Part shown: in pieces, positions 20,774-29,751 of the stretch
Numbering within the stretch: the first letter of the stretch is position 1
Layout of the letters: each line of letters starts with the position of its first letter
Assembly: GCF_020144925.1 (NCBI RefSeq)
Contig: NZ_NSLC01000012.1
Location: 1-64,000 of the forward strand
Source of the DNA: Afifella sp. IM 167
GTDB taxonomy: Bacteria > Pseudomonadota > Alphaproteobacteria > Rhizobiales > Afifellaceae
DNA length: 64,000 nt
Direction of reading: 5' to 3'
Made by a program: the position numbers and the translations under genes
The notes under the pieces: model-generated
Told to the model about the DNA's origin: nothing
Databases searched by the model: none
What the model saw: only the letters and a program-made list of their open reading frames with translations

Positions 20774-22737
20774 GCCCCGTCCTCTTTGGGCGAGGTGTCG
20801 TCCCTCTTGCCCTCCGTGGCGGCGGGTTCGCCGCCTTCCTCGCGCAGCGTTCGCCCGCCGGCGGCGGTGCGGGCGTGGAGCGGCTTTTCCGATTCGCGCT
20901 GCGCCTTGCGGCGGACGGATTTCTTCATCTTCGGATCTTCGTTCTCTGCTGCCGGCGGAACCATGGCGAGGATGCGGCCGCGGTTCATCTCGGCCCGTTC
21001 GCGGGCCTGCTCGCCAAAGGCGATGCTCCCGTCCGGCGCGACATGCAAGATGATCTCCAGCCCCTCGCCACGGTCCGCCTGATAGGCCTTGAACGTGTAT
21101 TCCTTGGTGAGCGGGGTCGCCTGAATGAGCCAGCCCGTCGCGAGCCGCTGCTCCAGCGCCCAGTAGGATGCGCCGGAAGGCATGAGCGGCCGCCCGCCGA
21201 TGGTCACCGCCATGTTCTTGGAAGATCCAGAATCCTCATCGCGCTCGCGGCCGATCTGGAAGACGTCCGTGCGCCCGAAGAAGGGGCCGAAATCGGTGCA
21301 GACCAGGGCGTTGTAGGCGTCGTTGTCGGTCGCGGCGATCAGGTAGTCGTAGTGGTTGAAGGCAACGGCATGCTCGGCCGGCTCCGACAGGATTTCGCCC
21401 CAGTAGGTCGGCGTGTCCGACAGTCTTGCGTGACGCAGGCGCGACCAGTTGCGATCGGCGATCAGCGTCGGAATCTTCATCTCGCGCAACCGGTCGGTCA
21501 GCGCCTTGGTGAATTCGGAAGCGCCGACGACAAGGATGCCCGGCCTCAGCTCCGCGGCGAGCCCCAGATGGCGCGCCAGCCAGGGAAGCGTGAAGCCGTG
21601 GAGCACCACCGTCACGAAGACGACGGCGAAGGTGATCGGCACCATCATCGGCCCGTCTTCCACGCCGATGCCCGCAAGCTCGGCGCCGAACAGGCCGGCG
21701 ACGGCGATGGCGACGACTCCGCGCGGCGCGATCCAGCCGAGAAGAAGCCGCTCCGACAGCTTCAGCCCAGAGCCGATGGTGGCGATGAGAATGGAGGCCG
21801 GCCGGACGATGAAGAGGAGAGCCGCGATGAAGGCGGCGATCCGCCAGTTGAGCGCCTGAAGGTCCGCCATGGTGAGCGTGGCGGTCAAAAGGACGAAGAC
21901 GCCCGAAACGAGGAGGACGGTCATCGTCTCCTTGAAGCGTTTCAGCTCGTCGAGGCTGGCGATCTGCGAGTTGCCGAGGGTGATGCCGAGGACCGTGACG
22001 GCAACGAGCCCGGATTCGGCCATCAGGGCGTCGGTCGCCGCATAGGCGACGAGAACCGCCGCAAGAATGAGCGGCACCTTCAGATATTCGGGCACGAGGC
22101 CGCGCGAGAAGATCGTCACGAGCAGCCGGCCGAGGAGCCAGGCGCCCACGATCGCGACGACGGAAGCGATTGCGATGGAGATGGCGAAGTCGCCGAGGCC
22201 GTGCTCGTAGCGGATGACGAGCGTCGTCTCGAAGGCAAGAACAGCGAGCATGGCGCCGACCGGGTCGTTGATGATGGCTTCCCAGCGCAAAAGGGAGGCC
22301 GGCCGCTGGGCGAGGCGCGCCTGGCGCAGGAGCGGCATGATCACGGTGGGGCCAGTGACGACGAAAAGACCGCCGAGGACCGAGGAGGTCGCCCAGCTCA
22401 GATCGCCGAGATAGTGTCCGGCGACCGTGCCGAAGAGGAAAGCGAGCGGGCCTCCGATGAGGACGAGGCGGCGGACGCCGGTCGATGTCTCGCGGATTTC
22501 GTTGAAATGCAGCGTCAGCCCGCCCTCGAAGAGGATGATGGCGACCGCCGCCGCGATCAACGGACGGAGAAACTCACCGAAATCGGCGGCGGGATCGATG
22601 AGGCCGAGAACGGGGCCGAGGAGGAGGCCTGAAAGCGAGAGAATGACGATCGCCGGCAGGCGAAACCGCCAGGACAGCCACTGGGCGGCAATGCCGGCGG
22701 CGCCGATCAGGGCAATCTTGGTGATCAAGTGTTCCAT
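20770..22737 (-). CDS. cation:proton antiporter with C-terminal TrkA-like domain
   Basis: This is a 655-residue two-part protein. The N-terminal 400 residues form a multi-span antiporter domain of the CPA type (LLGPVLGLIDPAADFGEFL, IILFEGGLTLHFNEI, WIAPRGVVAIAVAGLFG). A cytoplasmic part follows (GILVVGASEFTKALTDRLRE, then DYLIAATDNDAYNALVC), a Rossmann-like TrkA-N domain, and a highly charged Lys/Glu-rich tail. The closest general type is NhaP/KefB-like K+ or Na+/H+ exchange under nucleotide control. The ion is not determined. It is coupled to prmA by ATGA overlap. Confidence 0.9.
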   Translation of the reverse strand: MEHLITKIALIGAAGIAAQWLSWRFRLPAIVILSLSGLLLGPVLGLIDPAADFGEFLRPLIAAAVAIILFEGGLTLHFNEIRETSTGVRRLVLIGGPLAFLFGTVAGHYLGDLSWATSSVLGGLFVVTGPTVIMPLLRQARLAQRPASLLRWEAIINDPVGAMLAVLAFETTLVIRYEHGLGDFAISIAIASVVAIVGAWLLGRLLVTIFSRGLVPEYLKVPLILAAVLVAYAATDALMAESGLVAVTVLGITLGNSQIASLDELKRFKETMTVLLVSGVFVLLTATLTMADLQALNWRIAAFIAALLFIVRPASILIATIGSGLKLSERLLLGWIAPRGVVAIAVAGLFGAELAGIGVEDGPMMVPITFAVVFVTVVLHGFTLPWLARHLGLAAELRPGILVVGASEFTKALTDRLREMKIPTLIADRNWSRLRHARLSDTPTYWGEILSEPAEHAVAFNHYDYLIAATDNDAYNALVCTDFGPFFGRTDVFQIGRERDEDSGSSKNMAVTIGGRPLMPSGASYWALEQRLATGWLIQATPLTKEYTFKAYQADRGEGLEIILHVAPDGSIAFGEQARERAEMNRGRILAMVPPAAENEDPKMKKSVRRKAQRESEKPLHARTAAGGRTLREEGGEPAATEGKRDDTSPKEDGA

Positions 22738-22806
22738 ATGGCCCCCGAAAGAAGACCCGCATTAGAGGGCGCGGTGCAGGGTTTTCAAGCTTGCTCGACT
22801 ATCTGC

Positions 22807-23961
22807 CTAGTTCGGTACGGGCCGATCGCGCGCCGCGTCGAGCCAGGGCGGCGAGGGCGTGTCGAGGCCGGCGATGCTCTTGAGGGCGTTGCGCTCGATC
22901 GCGGGCACGGACATCAGCGCCGGCGCGAGAAAACGGCGCAGGAGGGTCGCCGGCAGGCCGCCGAGAAGGATCTGGCGCGTCATGTCGCGGGTCAGGCCGA
23001 CGACCCTTTGGGCGACCGGCAGGCGGTGCCGGGTGAATGCTTCGGACTGACCTTCCGCGATGAGGAAGGCGAGCCAGGCGGCGTCCTCGATGCCGAGATT
23101 CATGCCGCGCCCTCCGACCGGCGAGTGGATATGGGCGGCGTCGCCGGCAAGGAAAAGCGGTCCCCTCTGAAACCGCTCCACGTGGCGGAAGGAGACCTTG
23201 AAGTCGGATTCCCAGAGGATCTCCGTTCCCTCCGCCCTGAAATCGGGCAGGAAAGCCTCCTGTGGCGCGTTCTTCAGGATGTGGGGACAGGTGCCGATGA
23301 GGCGCGCCTTGTTCTCGCCGAAAGGGAGGAAAGCGAGCGCCGAGCCGTCGCGCAGGCTGATGCGCGCCTCATGCGGGTCGATGCCGCCGGGAAAGCCTAT
23401 ATCGGCGAGGCCGAAGCCGGCGGGAAAGCTTTCGCCGGCAAAGCCGATGCCGGCGGCGTGGCGCACGCGCGAATGCGCTCCGTCGGCGCCGAGGAGAATA
23501 TCGGCCTCGCCCGTTTCTTCGCCCGCCGGGGAGGCGAGGAGGTAGCGGGCTTTGCCATCTGCGATCTCCACGTCCTTCAGCGCCGTATCCCATTCGATGC
23601 GGCCGCCGAGTTCTTCGAGCCTTCCGGCGAGAATCTTTTCCGTCCCCGCCTGCGGCAGGATGAGCATGAAGTCGAACCGGTGCGGGATGTGCGACAGGTC
23701 GACCTCAAGTGCCCTGCGCCCCTCGTGATGGGCGCGAAGCCGGTGGAGCCGGTTGCCGGCGGCGATCAGCCTCTCCGTGATCCCGGCCGGCTCCAGCAAT
23801 TCCAGGGTTCTCGGATTGACGGCAAGCGCCTTCGATTGCGTCGCTGGTTGGCTCGCCTCGTCAATGATGCGGGGATGATAGCCACGCCGAAAAAGCTCCA
23901 CGGCGGCCGTAAGACCGGTAGGCCCTGCTCCGACGATCAGGATCTTCGAGTTTTCCGCCAT
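22807..23961 (-). CDS. FAD-dependent monooxygenase (aromatic hydroxylase-like)
   Basis: A 384-residue group A flavin monooxygenase with the N-terminal dinucleotide fold GAGPTGLTAAVELFRRGY, the middle motif LLGADGAHSRVRHAAG, and the FAD-binding FLAGDAAHIHSPVGGRGMN. Relatives hydroxylate phenols, quinones or antibiotics with NAD(P)H. The substrate cannot be told and no catabolic partner is next to it. Its promoter should lie in the 125 bases before the start. Confidence 0.9.
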   Translation of the reverse strand: MAENSKILIVGAGPTGLTAAVELFRRGYHPRIIDEASQPATQSKALAVNPRTLELLEPAGITERLIAAGNRLHRLRAHHEGRRALEVDLSHIPHRFDFMLILPQAGTEKILAGRLEELGGRIEWDTALKDVEIADGKARYLLASPAGEETGEADILLGADGAHSRVRHAAGIGFAGESFPAGFGLADIGFPGGIDPHEARISLRDGSALAFLPFGENKARLIGTCPHILKNAPQEAFLPDFRAEGTEILWESDFKVSFRHVERFQRGPLFLAGDAAHIHSPVGGRGMNLGIEDAAWLAFLIAEGQSEAFTRHRLPVAQRVVGLTRDMTRQILLGGLPATLLRRFLAPALMSVPAIERNALKSIAGLDTPSPPWLDAARDRPVPN

Positions 23962-24086
23962 AGGGGCGAAACGTGACTGGAGGCGAGTAGTTCAGCGGGT
24001 ACAACCTGGGGCCGATAGCGTGACGGTCGGCTTTGTCCCGGCCTAGCGTCTTCGGCAATCGACGCCGCTGGGGTCTGCGCCCGCCC

Positions 24087-26486
24087 TCAGGTGGCTTCGA
24101 CGAAACTGTCGACGACGCGTTTCCTGCCAGACTTCTCGAAATCGACCGTCAGCTTGTTGCCGTCGATGGTGAAGATGGTGCCGTAGCCGAATTTCTGGTG
24201 GAAGACGCGCTCGCCGACCGAATAGGCGCTCGCGCCACCGATCACCGATTTCGCCACCAGTTCGCCTTCGAGCGTCAGCGGGCCGCGACCCGTGCGGTTC
24301 CTGGGGTCGGCGCGACCGCGATTGGTCTGCGCGCGCTGCCAGCCGGGCGTGCGGTAGGCCGAGCCGAAAGCTTCATCGAAGCGCGAGGCACCGTAGGCGC
24401 CGCCGCCATAACCTCCGTAGGAGCTGCCATAGCCGCCGTAGCTCGCCGGCTCGGCAACCTCGACATGGTCCTGCGGGAGGTCGTCGACGAAACGCGAGGG
24501 AAGGGTCGACTGCCACAGACCGTGCGTGCGCCGGTTGGCGACGAAGAAGATCGTCGCGTGACGGCGGGCGCGCGTCAGGCCGACATAGGCGAGGCGCCGT
24601 TCTTCCTCGAGGCCCGCCAGACCGCTCTCGTCGAGGGCGCGCTGATGCGGAAAAAGCCCTTCCTCCCAGCCCGGCAGGTAGACGACATCGAATTCCAGCC
24701 CTTTGGCGGAATGCAACGTCATCAGCGAGACTTTCTCCTCCGCCTCTCCATTCTCCGAATCCATGACCAGCGAGACATGCTCCAGGAAGGCGGGCAGGGA
24801 ATCGTATTCGCCGAGCGTGTTGACCAGCTCCTTGAGATTCTCCAGCCGTCCCGGCGCTTCCGGCGAGCGATCGCGCTGCCACATCTCGATATAACCGGAC
24901 TCCTCCAGGATGATCTCGGCGAGTTCGGGATGCGGGGTGTGCCCCATCGCCTCGCTCCAGCGCGCGAAGCTCTTGACGAGGGCTTCGAGTGTCTGGCGCT
25001 GCTTCGGCTTGATTTCTTCCGTCGCCACCAGCTCCGCCGCGGCCGCCATCAGCGGAATGTCGCGGCGGCGCGCATGGGCGTGCAGGAGCTGGATGGTGGC
25101 GGCGCCGAGGCCGCGCTTGGGCGTGTTGACGATGCGCTCGAAGGCCAGGCCGTCAGCCGGATTGACGGTGACGCGCAGATACGCCAGCGCATCGCGTATC
25201 TCCATGCGCTCGAAGAAGCGCGGGCCGCCGACGACGCGGTAGGGCAGGCCGAGCGTGAGGAAGCGATCCTCCATCTCGCGCATCTGGAAGGAAGCGCGCA
25301 CGAGAACGGCGATCTCGTCGAGCGAGGTGCCTTCGCGCTGCTTCCTCTCGATGTCCTCGCCGATGGCGCGGGCCTCCTCGGAGGAATCCCAGCCGGAGGC
25401 GACGCGAACCGGCTCGCCCATGTCGTCGGTGGCGGCGAAAAGGGTCTTGCCGAGGCGGCTTTCGTTGCAGGCGATGAGCCCGGAAGCAGCCGCGAGGATA
25501 TGCCCGGTGGAGCGGTAGTTGCGCTCCAGGCGGATTACCTTGGCGCCGGGAAAATCCTTCTCGAAGCGCAGGATGTTGGCCACCTCGGCGCCGCGCCAGC
25601 CATAAATGGACTGATCGTCGTCGCCGACGCAGCAGATGTTGGGCCTTTCGCCCTCCGGCCGCTGGGCGAGGAGCCGCAGCCAGAGATACTGGGCGACGTT
25701 GGTGTCCTGATACTCGTCCACCAGCATGTAGCGGAAGCGCTCCTGGAAGGTCCTCAGGACATCCGGCTGCTCGCGGAAGAGCCGCAGGCACTCCGTCAGA
25801 AGGTCGCCGAAATCGACGGCGTTGAGCGTCTTCAGCCGCTCCTGATAGGCCGAATAAAGGTCGCGGCCGGCGCCGTTGGCGAAAGCGTAGGCTTCCGAAT
25901 CCGGAATCTTGTCAGGCGACAAGCCGCGGTTCTTCCACCCGTCTATGAGGCTGGCGAGCTGGCGGGCCGGCCAGCGCTTCTCGTCGATGTTGGCGGCCTG
26001 GATCACCTGTTTCATCAGGCGGACCTGATCGTCGGTGTCGAGGATGGTGAAATCGGATCTGAGGCCGACGAGTTCGCCGTGGCGGCGCAGGATCTTGACG
26101 CCGATCGAGTGGAAGGTGCCGAGCCAGGGCATGCCCTCCGTCTGCTCCTCGCCGATGAGAGCGCCGATGCGAGCCTTCATCTCGCGCGCGGCCTTGTTGG
26201 TGAAGGTGACCGCCAGGATCTGCGAGGGGAAGGCCCTGCGAGAGGCCAGAATATGGGCGATGCGGGTGGTCAGAACACGGGTCTTGCCGGTGCCGGCACC
26301 CGCCAGCACGAGAAGCGGGCCCTCGATCGTCTCCACCGCGTCGCGCTGCTCCGGATTGAGGCCGGAAAGATAGCGGGCGGGGGAAGAGACCTGCGCGGCG
26401 GCGCGCGCGGCAATGCCGCCGGCGCGTGGCGCAGGCGGTTCTGAGGAAAACGGTTCGTTCCGGCCGGGTTCGGGGTTCGTCATCAA
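24087..26486 (-). CDS. uvrD: UvrD/PcrA/Rep-type 3'-5' DNA helicase
   Basis: This 799-residue superfamily 1A helicase carries Walker A LAGAGTGKT at 61-69, DEYQDTN, VGDDDQSIYGWRGAE, LERNYRST and TLHSAKGLEFDVVYLPGWEE. Such helicases act in repair and in clearing stalled replication. The last ~150 residues contain a Tyr/Gly-rich linker (YGGYGSSYGGYGGGAYG) before a C-terminal Tudor-like segment (VFHQKFGYGTIF), as in PcrA, where it contacts RNA polymerase. A second Met at residue 2 is an alternative start. Confidence 0.94.
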   Translation of the reverse strand: MMTNPEPGRNEPFSSEPPAPRAGGIAARAAAQVSSPARYLSGLNPEQRDAVETIEGPLLVLAGAGTGKTRVLTTRIAHILASRRAFPSQILAVTFTNKAAREMKARIGALIGEEQTEGMPWLGTFHSIGVKILRRHGELVGLRSDFTILDTDDQVRLMKQVIQAANIDEKRWPARQLASLIDGWKNRGLSPDKIPDSEAYAFANGAGRDLYSAYQERLKTLNAVDFGDLLTECLRLFREQPDVLRTFQERFRYMLVDEYQDTNVAQYLWLRLLAQRPEGERPNICCVGDDDQSIYGWRGAEVANILRFEKDFPGAKVIRLERNYRSTGHILAAASGLIACNESRLGKTLFAATDDMGEPVRVASGWDSSEEARAIGEDIERKQREGTSLDEIAVLVRASFQMREMEDRFLTLGLPYRVVGGPRFFERMEIRDALAYLRVTVNPADGLAFERIVNTPKRGLGAATIQLLHAHARRRDIPLMAAAAELVATEEIKPKQRQTLEALVKSFARWSEAMGHTPHPELAEIILEESGYIEMWQRDRSPEAPGRLENLKELVNTLGEYDSLPAFLEHVSLVMDSENGEAEEKVSLMTLHSAKGLEFDVVYLPGWEEGLFPHQRALDESGLAGLEEERRLAYVGLTRARRHATIFFVANRRTHGLWQSTLPSRFVDDLPQDHVEVAEPASYGGYGSSYGGYGGGAYGASRFDEAFGSAYRTPGWQRAQTNRGRADPRNRTGRGPLTLEGELVAKSVIGGASAYSVGERVFHQKFGYGTIFTIDGNKLTVDFEKSGRKRVVDSFVEAT

Positions 26487-26673
26487 GCTTCGATTCGCTC
26501 AAGGGAAAATAGGGCAAAGCGGGAACGGTTGCGAGGGCGGTCGCGCACGGGTGCGTTTCGGCTCCGTGGTGCCGTTCATCCCGGAACGTCGTCTTCGCGT
26601 CCTGTCTGCTTTCGCCGCGAGCCTGTCGAGATCGCTTTCAGCCCTCGCTTGATCTTGCCTGCGATTCGAAAAG

Positions 26674-26690
26674 CGGAACGAAACGTTCCG
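26674..26690. promoter_or_regulatory. perfect palindrome (possible repressor operator)
   Basis: CGGAACG-AAA-CGTTCCG is a perfect inverted repeat in the gap between the UvrD gene and the hydrolase, 81 bases before the hydrolase ATG. The shape (7-bp arms, short spacer) resembles TetR-family operators, but no TetR gene is in the window. Confidence 0.45.
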
Positions 26691-26771
26691 TCATTTTGAT
26701 TGACTCGCTGTTTTGGAGGGGGACAACCTTGCTCGCGCCCCGATGAGAGGGCATCAAAAAGGGAGGAAGAC

Positions 26772-27662
26772 ATGCTTTCCAGGACAGCGACGATGATGGT
26801 TGTCGGGGCGTCCCTGCTGGCAGCCGTGCCCGCTCACGCCCAAGCCCCGAAGGACTTCGCGGTGGAGACGCCCGATGGCGTCACCATCGCGGCCCAGGAA
26901 TGGGGCAATCCGGACGGCCAGGAGATCGTCTTCATCCATGGCTTCATGCAGAGCCATCTCTCATGGGTGAAGCAGGTTCGCGATCCCGAGCTTTCCAAGC
27001 GCTACCGCATGATCACCTATGATTTCCGCGGTCACGGCAGTTCCGACAAGATCCTCGATCCCGAGCTCTACAACAGCTCCGAGAAATTTGCCGACGAACT
27101 CGATGCGGTCATCAAGGCCGCGGGGCTGAAGAAGCCGGTCCTAGTCGGCTGGTCCTACGGCAGCCGGATCATGATGGATTACCTGCGAAAATACGGCACG
27201 GATCATCTATCCGGGCTCGATTTCGTCGGCAGCGCCGGCAACGGCAATCCCGACCTTGTCGGCCGCTCCATGCCGCTTCTCGGCAAGGCGCTCACGGAGA
27301 ACCTGGAAGAAAACATCGAGGCGACGAAGGCTTTCATCCATGCCTGCTTCACCATCCAGCCGACCGTTTCCGAATTCGAGACCATGCTCGGCTTCAACAT
27401 GATGGTGCCGATCAAGATTCGCGGCTGGCTGCGCCGTCCGGCTCCATACGAGGAGGCGCTGAAGGCGGTAACGGTGCCGACGCTTGTCACCCACGGTGAC
27501 GACGACGCCATCCTCGGTCTCGGCCTTGGCGAATACACGGCGAAAATGGTGCCGGACGCTAGGCTGTCGGTCTATCAGGGTGTCGGGCATTCGCCCTTCT
27601 GGGAGGATGCCCCGCGCTTCAACCGCGAGCTGACCGAGCTGATGGACCGGGCGAAATCCTGA
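26772..27662 (+). CDS. exported alpha/beta hydrolase
   Basis: The 296-residue protein begins with a Sec signal peptide (MLSRTATMMVVGASLLAAVPAHA, cut after AHA). The hydrolase fold has the oxyanion-side FIHGFMQSHLSW, a nucleophile elbow GWSYGS with S128, an acid residue in VTHGDDDAI and the catalytic histidine in GVGHSPFWED. It is likely a periplasmic esterase or lactonase; the substrate is unknown. ATG 26772 has GGGAGGAAGAC upstream. The open frame reaches back to 26700, but without signal-peptide character. Confidence 0.88.
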   Translation: MLSRTATMMVVGASLLAAVPAHAQAPKDFAVETPDGVTIAAQEWGNPDGQEIVFIHGFMQSHLSWVKQVRDPELSKRYRMITYDFRGHGSSDKILDPELYNSSEKFADELDAVIKAAGLKKPVLVGWSYGSRIMMDYLRKYGTDHLSGLDFVGSAGNGNPDLVGRSMPLLGKALTENLEENIEATKAFIHACFTIQPTVSEFETMLGFNMMVPIKIRGWLRRPAPYEEALKAVTVPTLVTHGDDDAILGLGLGEYTAKMVPDARLSVYQGVGHSPFWEDAPRFNRELTELMDRAKS

Positions 27663-27799
27663 GCTGACCTGCGTAGCGATCGGAGGGATCGCCGCCTGCT
27701 TGAGGGGGGCGGTCCCGAGAAACGGATATGGTAGCCGTGCGCTCGCGAACCGCCGCCTTCCTGGCTATGGTCGGCCCAAGCGAGGCCGGGAGGCGGGGG

Positions 27800-28273
27800 A
27801 TGAGCGGGAATTTCGAGGGCGGCTGCGCCTGCGGGCAGGTGCGCTACCGCCTGACGTCGAAGCCGATGTTCGTGCATTGCTGCCACTGCCTCGACTGCCA
27901 GAGGCAGACGGGGAGCGCGTTTGTCATCAACGGGATCATCGAGCGCGAGCGCGTAGTGCTCCTTGCCGGCGAGCCGGTCGCCGTCGCGTTGCCGACCGAC
28001 AGCGGGCGACCGCACGACGTCTGGCGCTGCCCTCAATGCCAGACGGCGCTGTGGAGCGACTACGGAAGACGCAAGGTGTTGGTCTTTCTGCGCGTCGCCA
28101 CGCTCGACGAGCCGCACGCCATCGTGCCCGACGTGCATATCTACACCCGCTCGAAGGTGCCCTGGGTGCGGCTGCCCGCGGATGTGCCGGCCTTCGCGGA
28201 ATACTACGACATGCGCGAGCTCTGGCCCGCGCCAAGCCTTGAGCGGCGGCAGGCGCTGCGCGGCTCCGCCTGA
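27800..28273 (+). CDS. GFA family zinc protein
   Basis: The 157-residue protein has the cysteine pattern of the glutathione-dependent formaldehyde-activating (GFA/CENP-V) family: GGCACGQVRY (C9, C11), HCCHCLDCQRQTGS (C27-C33) and WRCPQCQTAL. Family members bind two zinc ions; a real formaldehyde role is shown for only a few. ATG 27800 follows CGGGAGGCGGGGG. It lies downstream of the hydrolase by 137 bases. Confidence 0.88.
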   Translation: MSGNFEGGCACGQVRYRLTSKPMFVHCCHCLDCQRQTGSAFVINGIIERERVVLLAGEPVAVALPTDSGRPHDVWRCPQCQTALWSDYGRRKVLVFLRVATLDEPHAIVPDVHIYTRSKVPWVRLPADVPAFAEYYDMRELWPAPSLERRQALRGSA

Positions 28274-28350
28274 GTCGGCCTCCGGCCCGATCGAACCCCA
28301 TTGGGCCGCTCCGCATTGTGCCCGTAAGCGCAACAATTGCGGAGACAGAT

Positions 28351-28992
28351 ATGGCCACGCACGACCTCAACCCCAGCGTCGCGGTCGAGGACCACGTTTT
28401 CGGTCCCTCCGGCGGCATTCCGAACAGCTCGCTGCCGCTGCTCATCTATCGAGGCGGCCTCGACGAGCCGGTCCGCATGGCGGGGGCGGCGGAGACGATC
28501 CTGACGCGCAACCGCTGGCAGGGCGTCTGGGTGTGGCCGATCTATCCGTTCTGGCACTTCCACACCAAGGGACATGAAGTGCTCGCCTGTGTCGCCGGGC
28601 GGGCGAAGGTCGGCCTTGGCGGCGAGGACGGCATCGAGGGGGAAATCGTCGCGGGCGACGTGATCGTCATCCCGGCGGGTGTCGGCCACAGGCTGCTCGA
28701 TGCCAGCGATGACTTTTCCATCGTCGGCGCCTATCCGCCGGGGCAGGAAGGCGACATCACCAAGCCGGAAGAGATCGATTTCGAGGAAGCCAAGGAGAAG
28801 GTCGCGGCGGTCGCAATTCCGGCGACCGATCCGGTCTTCGGGCGCGAGGGGCCGCTCCACGATTACTGGCCATTGCCGCCGGAGGCGGCGCCGATGCATC
28901 CGGAAGGCGACCAGATCGAGACGGACGAAGCCGGGGTGGAAAAAGCGCCCCCCGAAGAGGAAGAGCCGGCGGATGAGGCCAAGGCCGGCTGA
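28351..28992 (+). CDS. YjlB-like cupin protein
   Basis: The 213-residue single-domain cupin has metal-site motif 1 WHFHTKGHE (H69, H71, H75) and motif 2 GDVIVIPAGVGHRLL (H113), and then DFSIVGAYPPGQEGD as in YjlB-type cupins. The last ~45 residues are an acidic Glu/Ala-rich tail. No enzymatic activity is established for the family. ATG 28351 follows GCGGAGACAG. Confidence 0.85.
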   Translation: MATHDLNPSVAVEDHVFGPSGGIPNSSLPLLIYRGGLDEPVRMAGAAETILTRNRWQGVWVWPIYPFWHFHTKGHEVLACVAGRAKVGLGGEDGIEGEIVAGDVIVIPAGVGHRLLDASDDFSIVGAYPPGQEGDITKPEEIDFEEAKEKVAAVAIPATDPVFGREGPLHDYWPLPPEAAPMHPEGDQIETDEAGVEKAPPEEEEPADEAKAG

Positions 28993-29024
28993 GCGGTCGT
29001 TGCGGCAGCTAGCGAAGCGCCAGA

Positions 29025-29060
29025 CAAGCAAGAAAGAGGGCCGCCCGGGAGGCGGCCCTC
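29025..29060 (-). terminator. intrinsic terminator for the PRC-barrel gene
   Basis: GAGGGCCGCC and GGCGGCCCTC form a perfect 10-bp stem with a 5-base loop between the convergent cupin and PRC-barrel genes. Read on the - strand, the hairpin is followed by TTTCTTGCTTG, so it most likely ends the - strand transcript. The + side lacks a T-run. Confidence 0.75.
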
Positions 29061-29085
29061 GTGCTTCTGATATCCTGCCGTTGCC

Positions 29086-29751
29086 TTACTGCGGCTGGGC
29101 CGCGTCGCCCGACGCCCCACCCGCGGGAGCGGTCGTCGTCGGCGCCATGGTGCCGGACTGCTGCTCCTTCATCTCCTGCTGCTGGGCCGCGGCCTCGGCT
29201 GCCGCCCGCTGCTCGGAAAGGGAGACGAACTCAGGGGCGGCCTCAAGCTGCTCCTTCGTTCCATCGATGACGAGGCGGATTTCGCCGTCGGGCGCCGTTT
29301 CGACCTCGATCGCGTCGAAGGCGGTCGCCACCTGCTTCTCGCCGATGCCGAGGAACCCGCCGACGCCGATCACGGCCGCGTCGACGCCGCCATCCTTGGT
29401 GAAGATGAGGTCGTTGATATCGCCGACGGCTTCGTCCTGACGATTGTAGACGGTCTGGCCGATGTAGCGGCTGGCCTGGATCTGGTCCTCCGTCTGCTCG
29501 GTCAGGAACGTCTCCTGATCCATCGGAGCGGCCGCGGCGGTGTCGCCGGCCGGCTTTTCGTCCGTGGCTGCAGGGGCCTCCATCTTCTCGGCCGGCGCCT
29601 GGTCCGGCGACATCTGCTCGGCCGGCGCCTGGTCCGGCGACATCTGCTCGGTTGCCGGAGCCTTCTCCGGCTCGGAGGTGTTCGACTGCGCCAGCGCGCC
29701 AGTGATCAGCAGGGCCGAGACGGCAGTCGTCGCAAGAAGATTCTTCAACAT
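29086..29751 (-). CDS. exported PRC-barrel domain protein
   Basis: The 221-residue protein has a signal peptide (LLATTAVSALLITGALA), a Pro/Ala/Glu-rich spacer with two copies of MSPDQAPAE, a PRC-barrel-like domain (SRYIGQTVYNRQDEAVGDIN, KDGGVDAAVIGVGGFLGIG) and a Gln/Ala-rich end. PRC-barrel proteins of this exported type are frequent in rhizobia, with uncertain function. The start at 29751 is preceded on its strand by GGGAGTTTTGGTC; an earlier ATG at 29817 would put a cysteine-containing extension before the signal peptide. Confidence 0.85.
   Translation of the reverse strand: MLKNLLATTAVSALLITGALAQSNTSEPEKAPATEQMSPDQAPAEQMSPDQAPAEKMEAPAATDEKPAGDTAAAAPMDQETFLTEQTEDQIQASRYIGQTVYNRQDEAVGDINDLIFTKDGGVDAAVIGVGGFLGIGEKQVATAFDAIEVETAPDGEIRLVIDGTKEQLEAAPEFVSLSEQRAAAEAAAQQQEMKEQQSGTMAPTTTAPAGGASGDAAQPQ
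29590..29649. repeat. two exact 30-base tandem copies inside the PRC-barrel gene
   Basis: Two identical 30-base units lie end to end (29590-29619 and 29620-29649), encoding a ten-residue repeat around SPDQAPAEQM in the linker. Copy number could vary between strains by slippage or recombination. Confidence 0.85.

Noticed and set aside
20875-22632. 585-codon + strand frame opposite the antiporter
   Set aside because: Charged, low-complexity translation antisense to a membrane protein; typical shadow of GC-rich third positions.
23962-24086. tRNA-like string in the gap before the monooxygenase (AGTAGTTCAGCGGGTACAAC)
   Set aside because: It resembles the 5' part of some tRNAs, but there is no TTCGAATC arm or acceptor-stem partner downstream on that strand.
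24033-26444. 803-codon open frame antisense to the UvrD-like helicase
   Set aside because: It mirrors the helicase codon pattern in a high-GC gene and has no domain. The helicase on the other strand has all family motifs.
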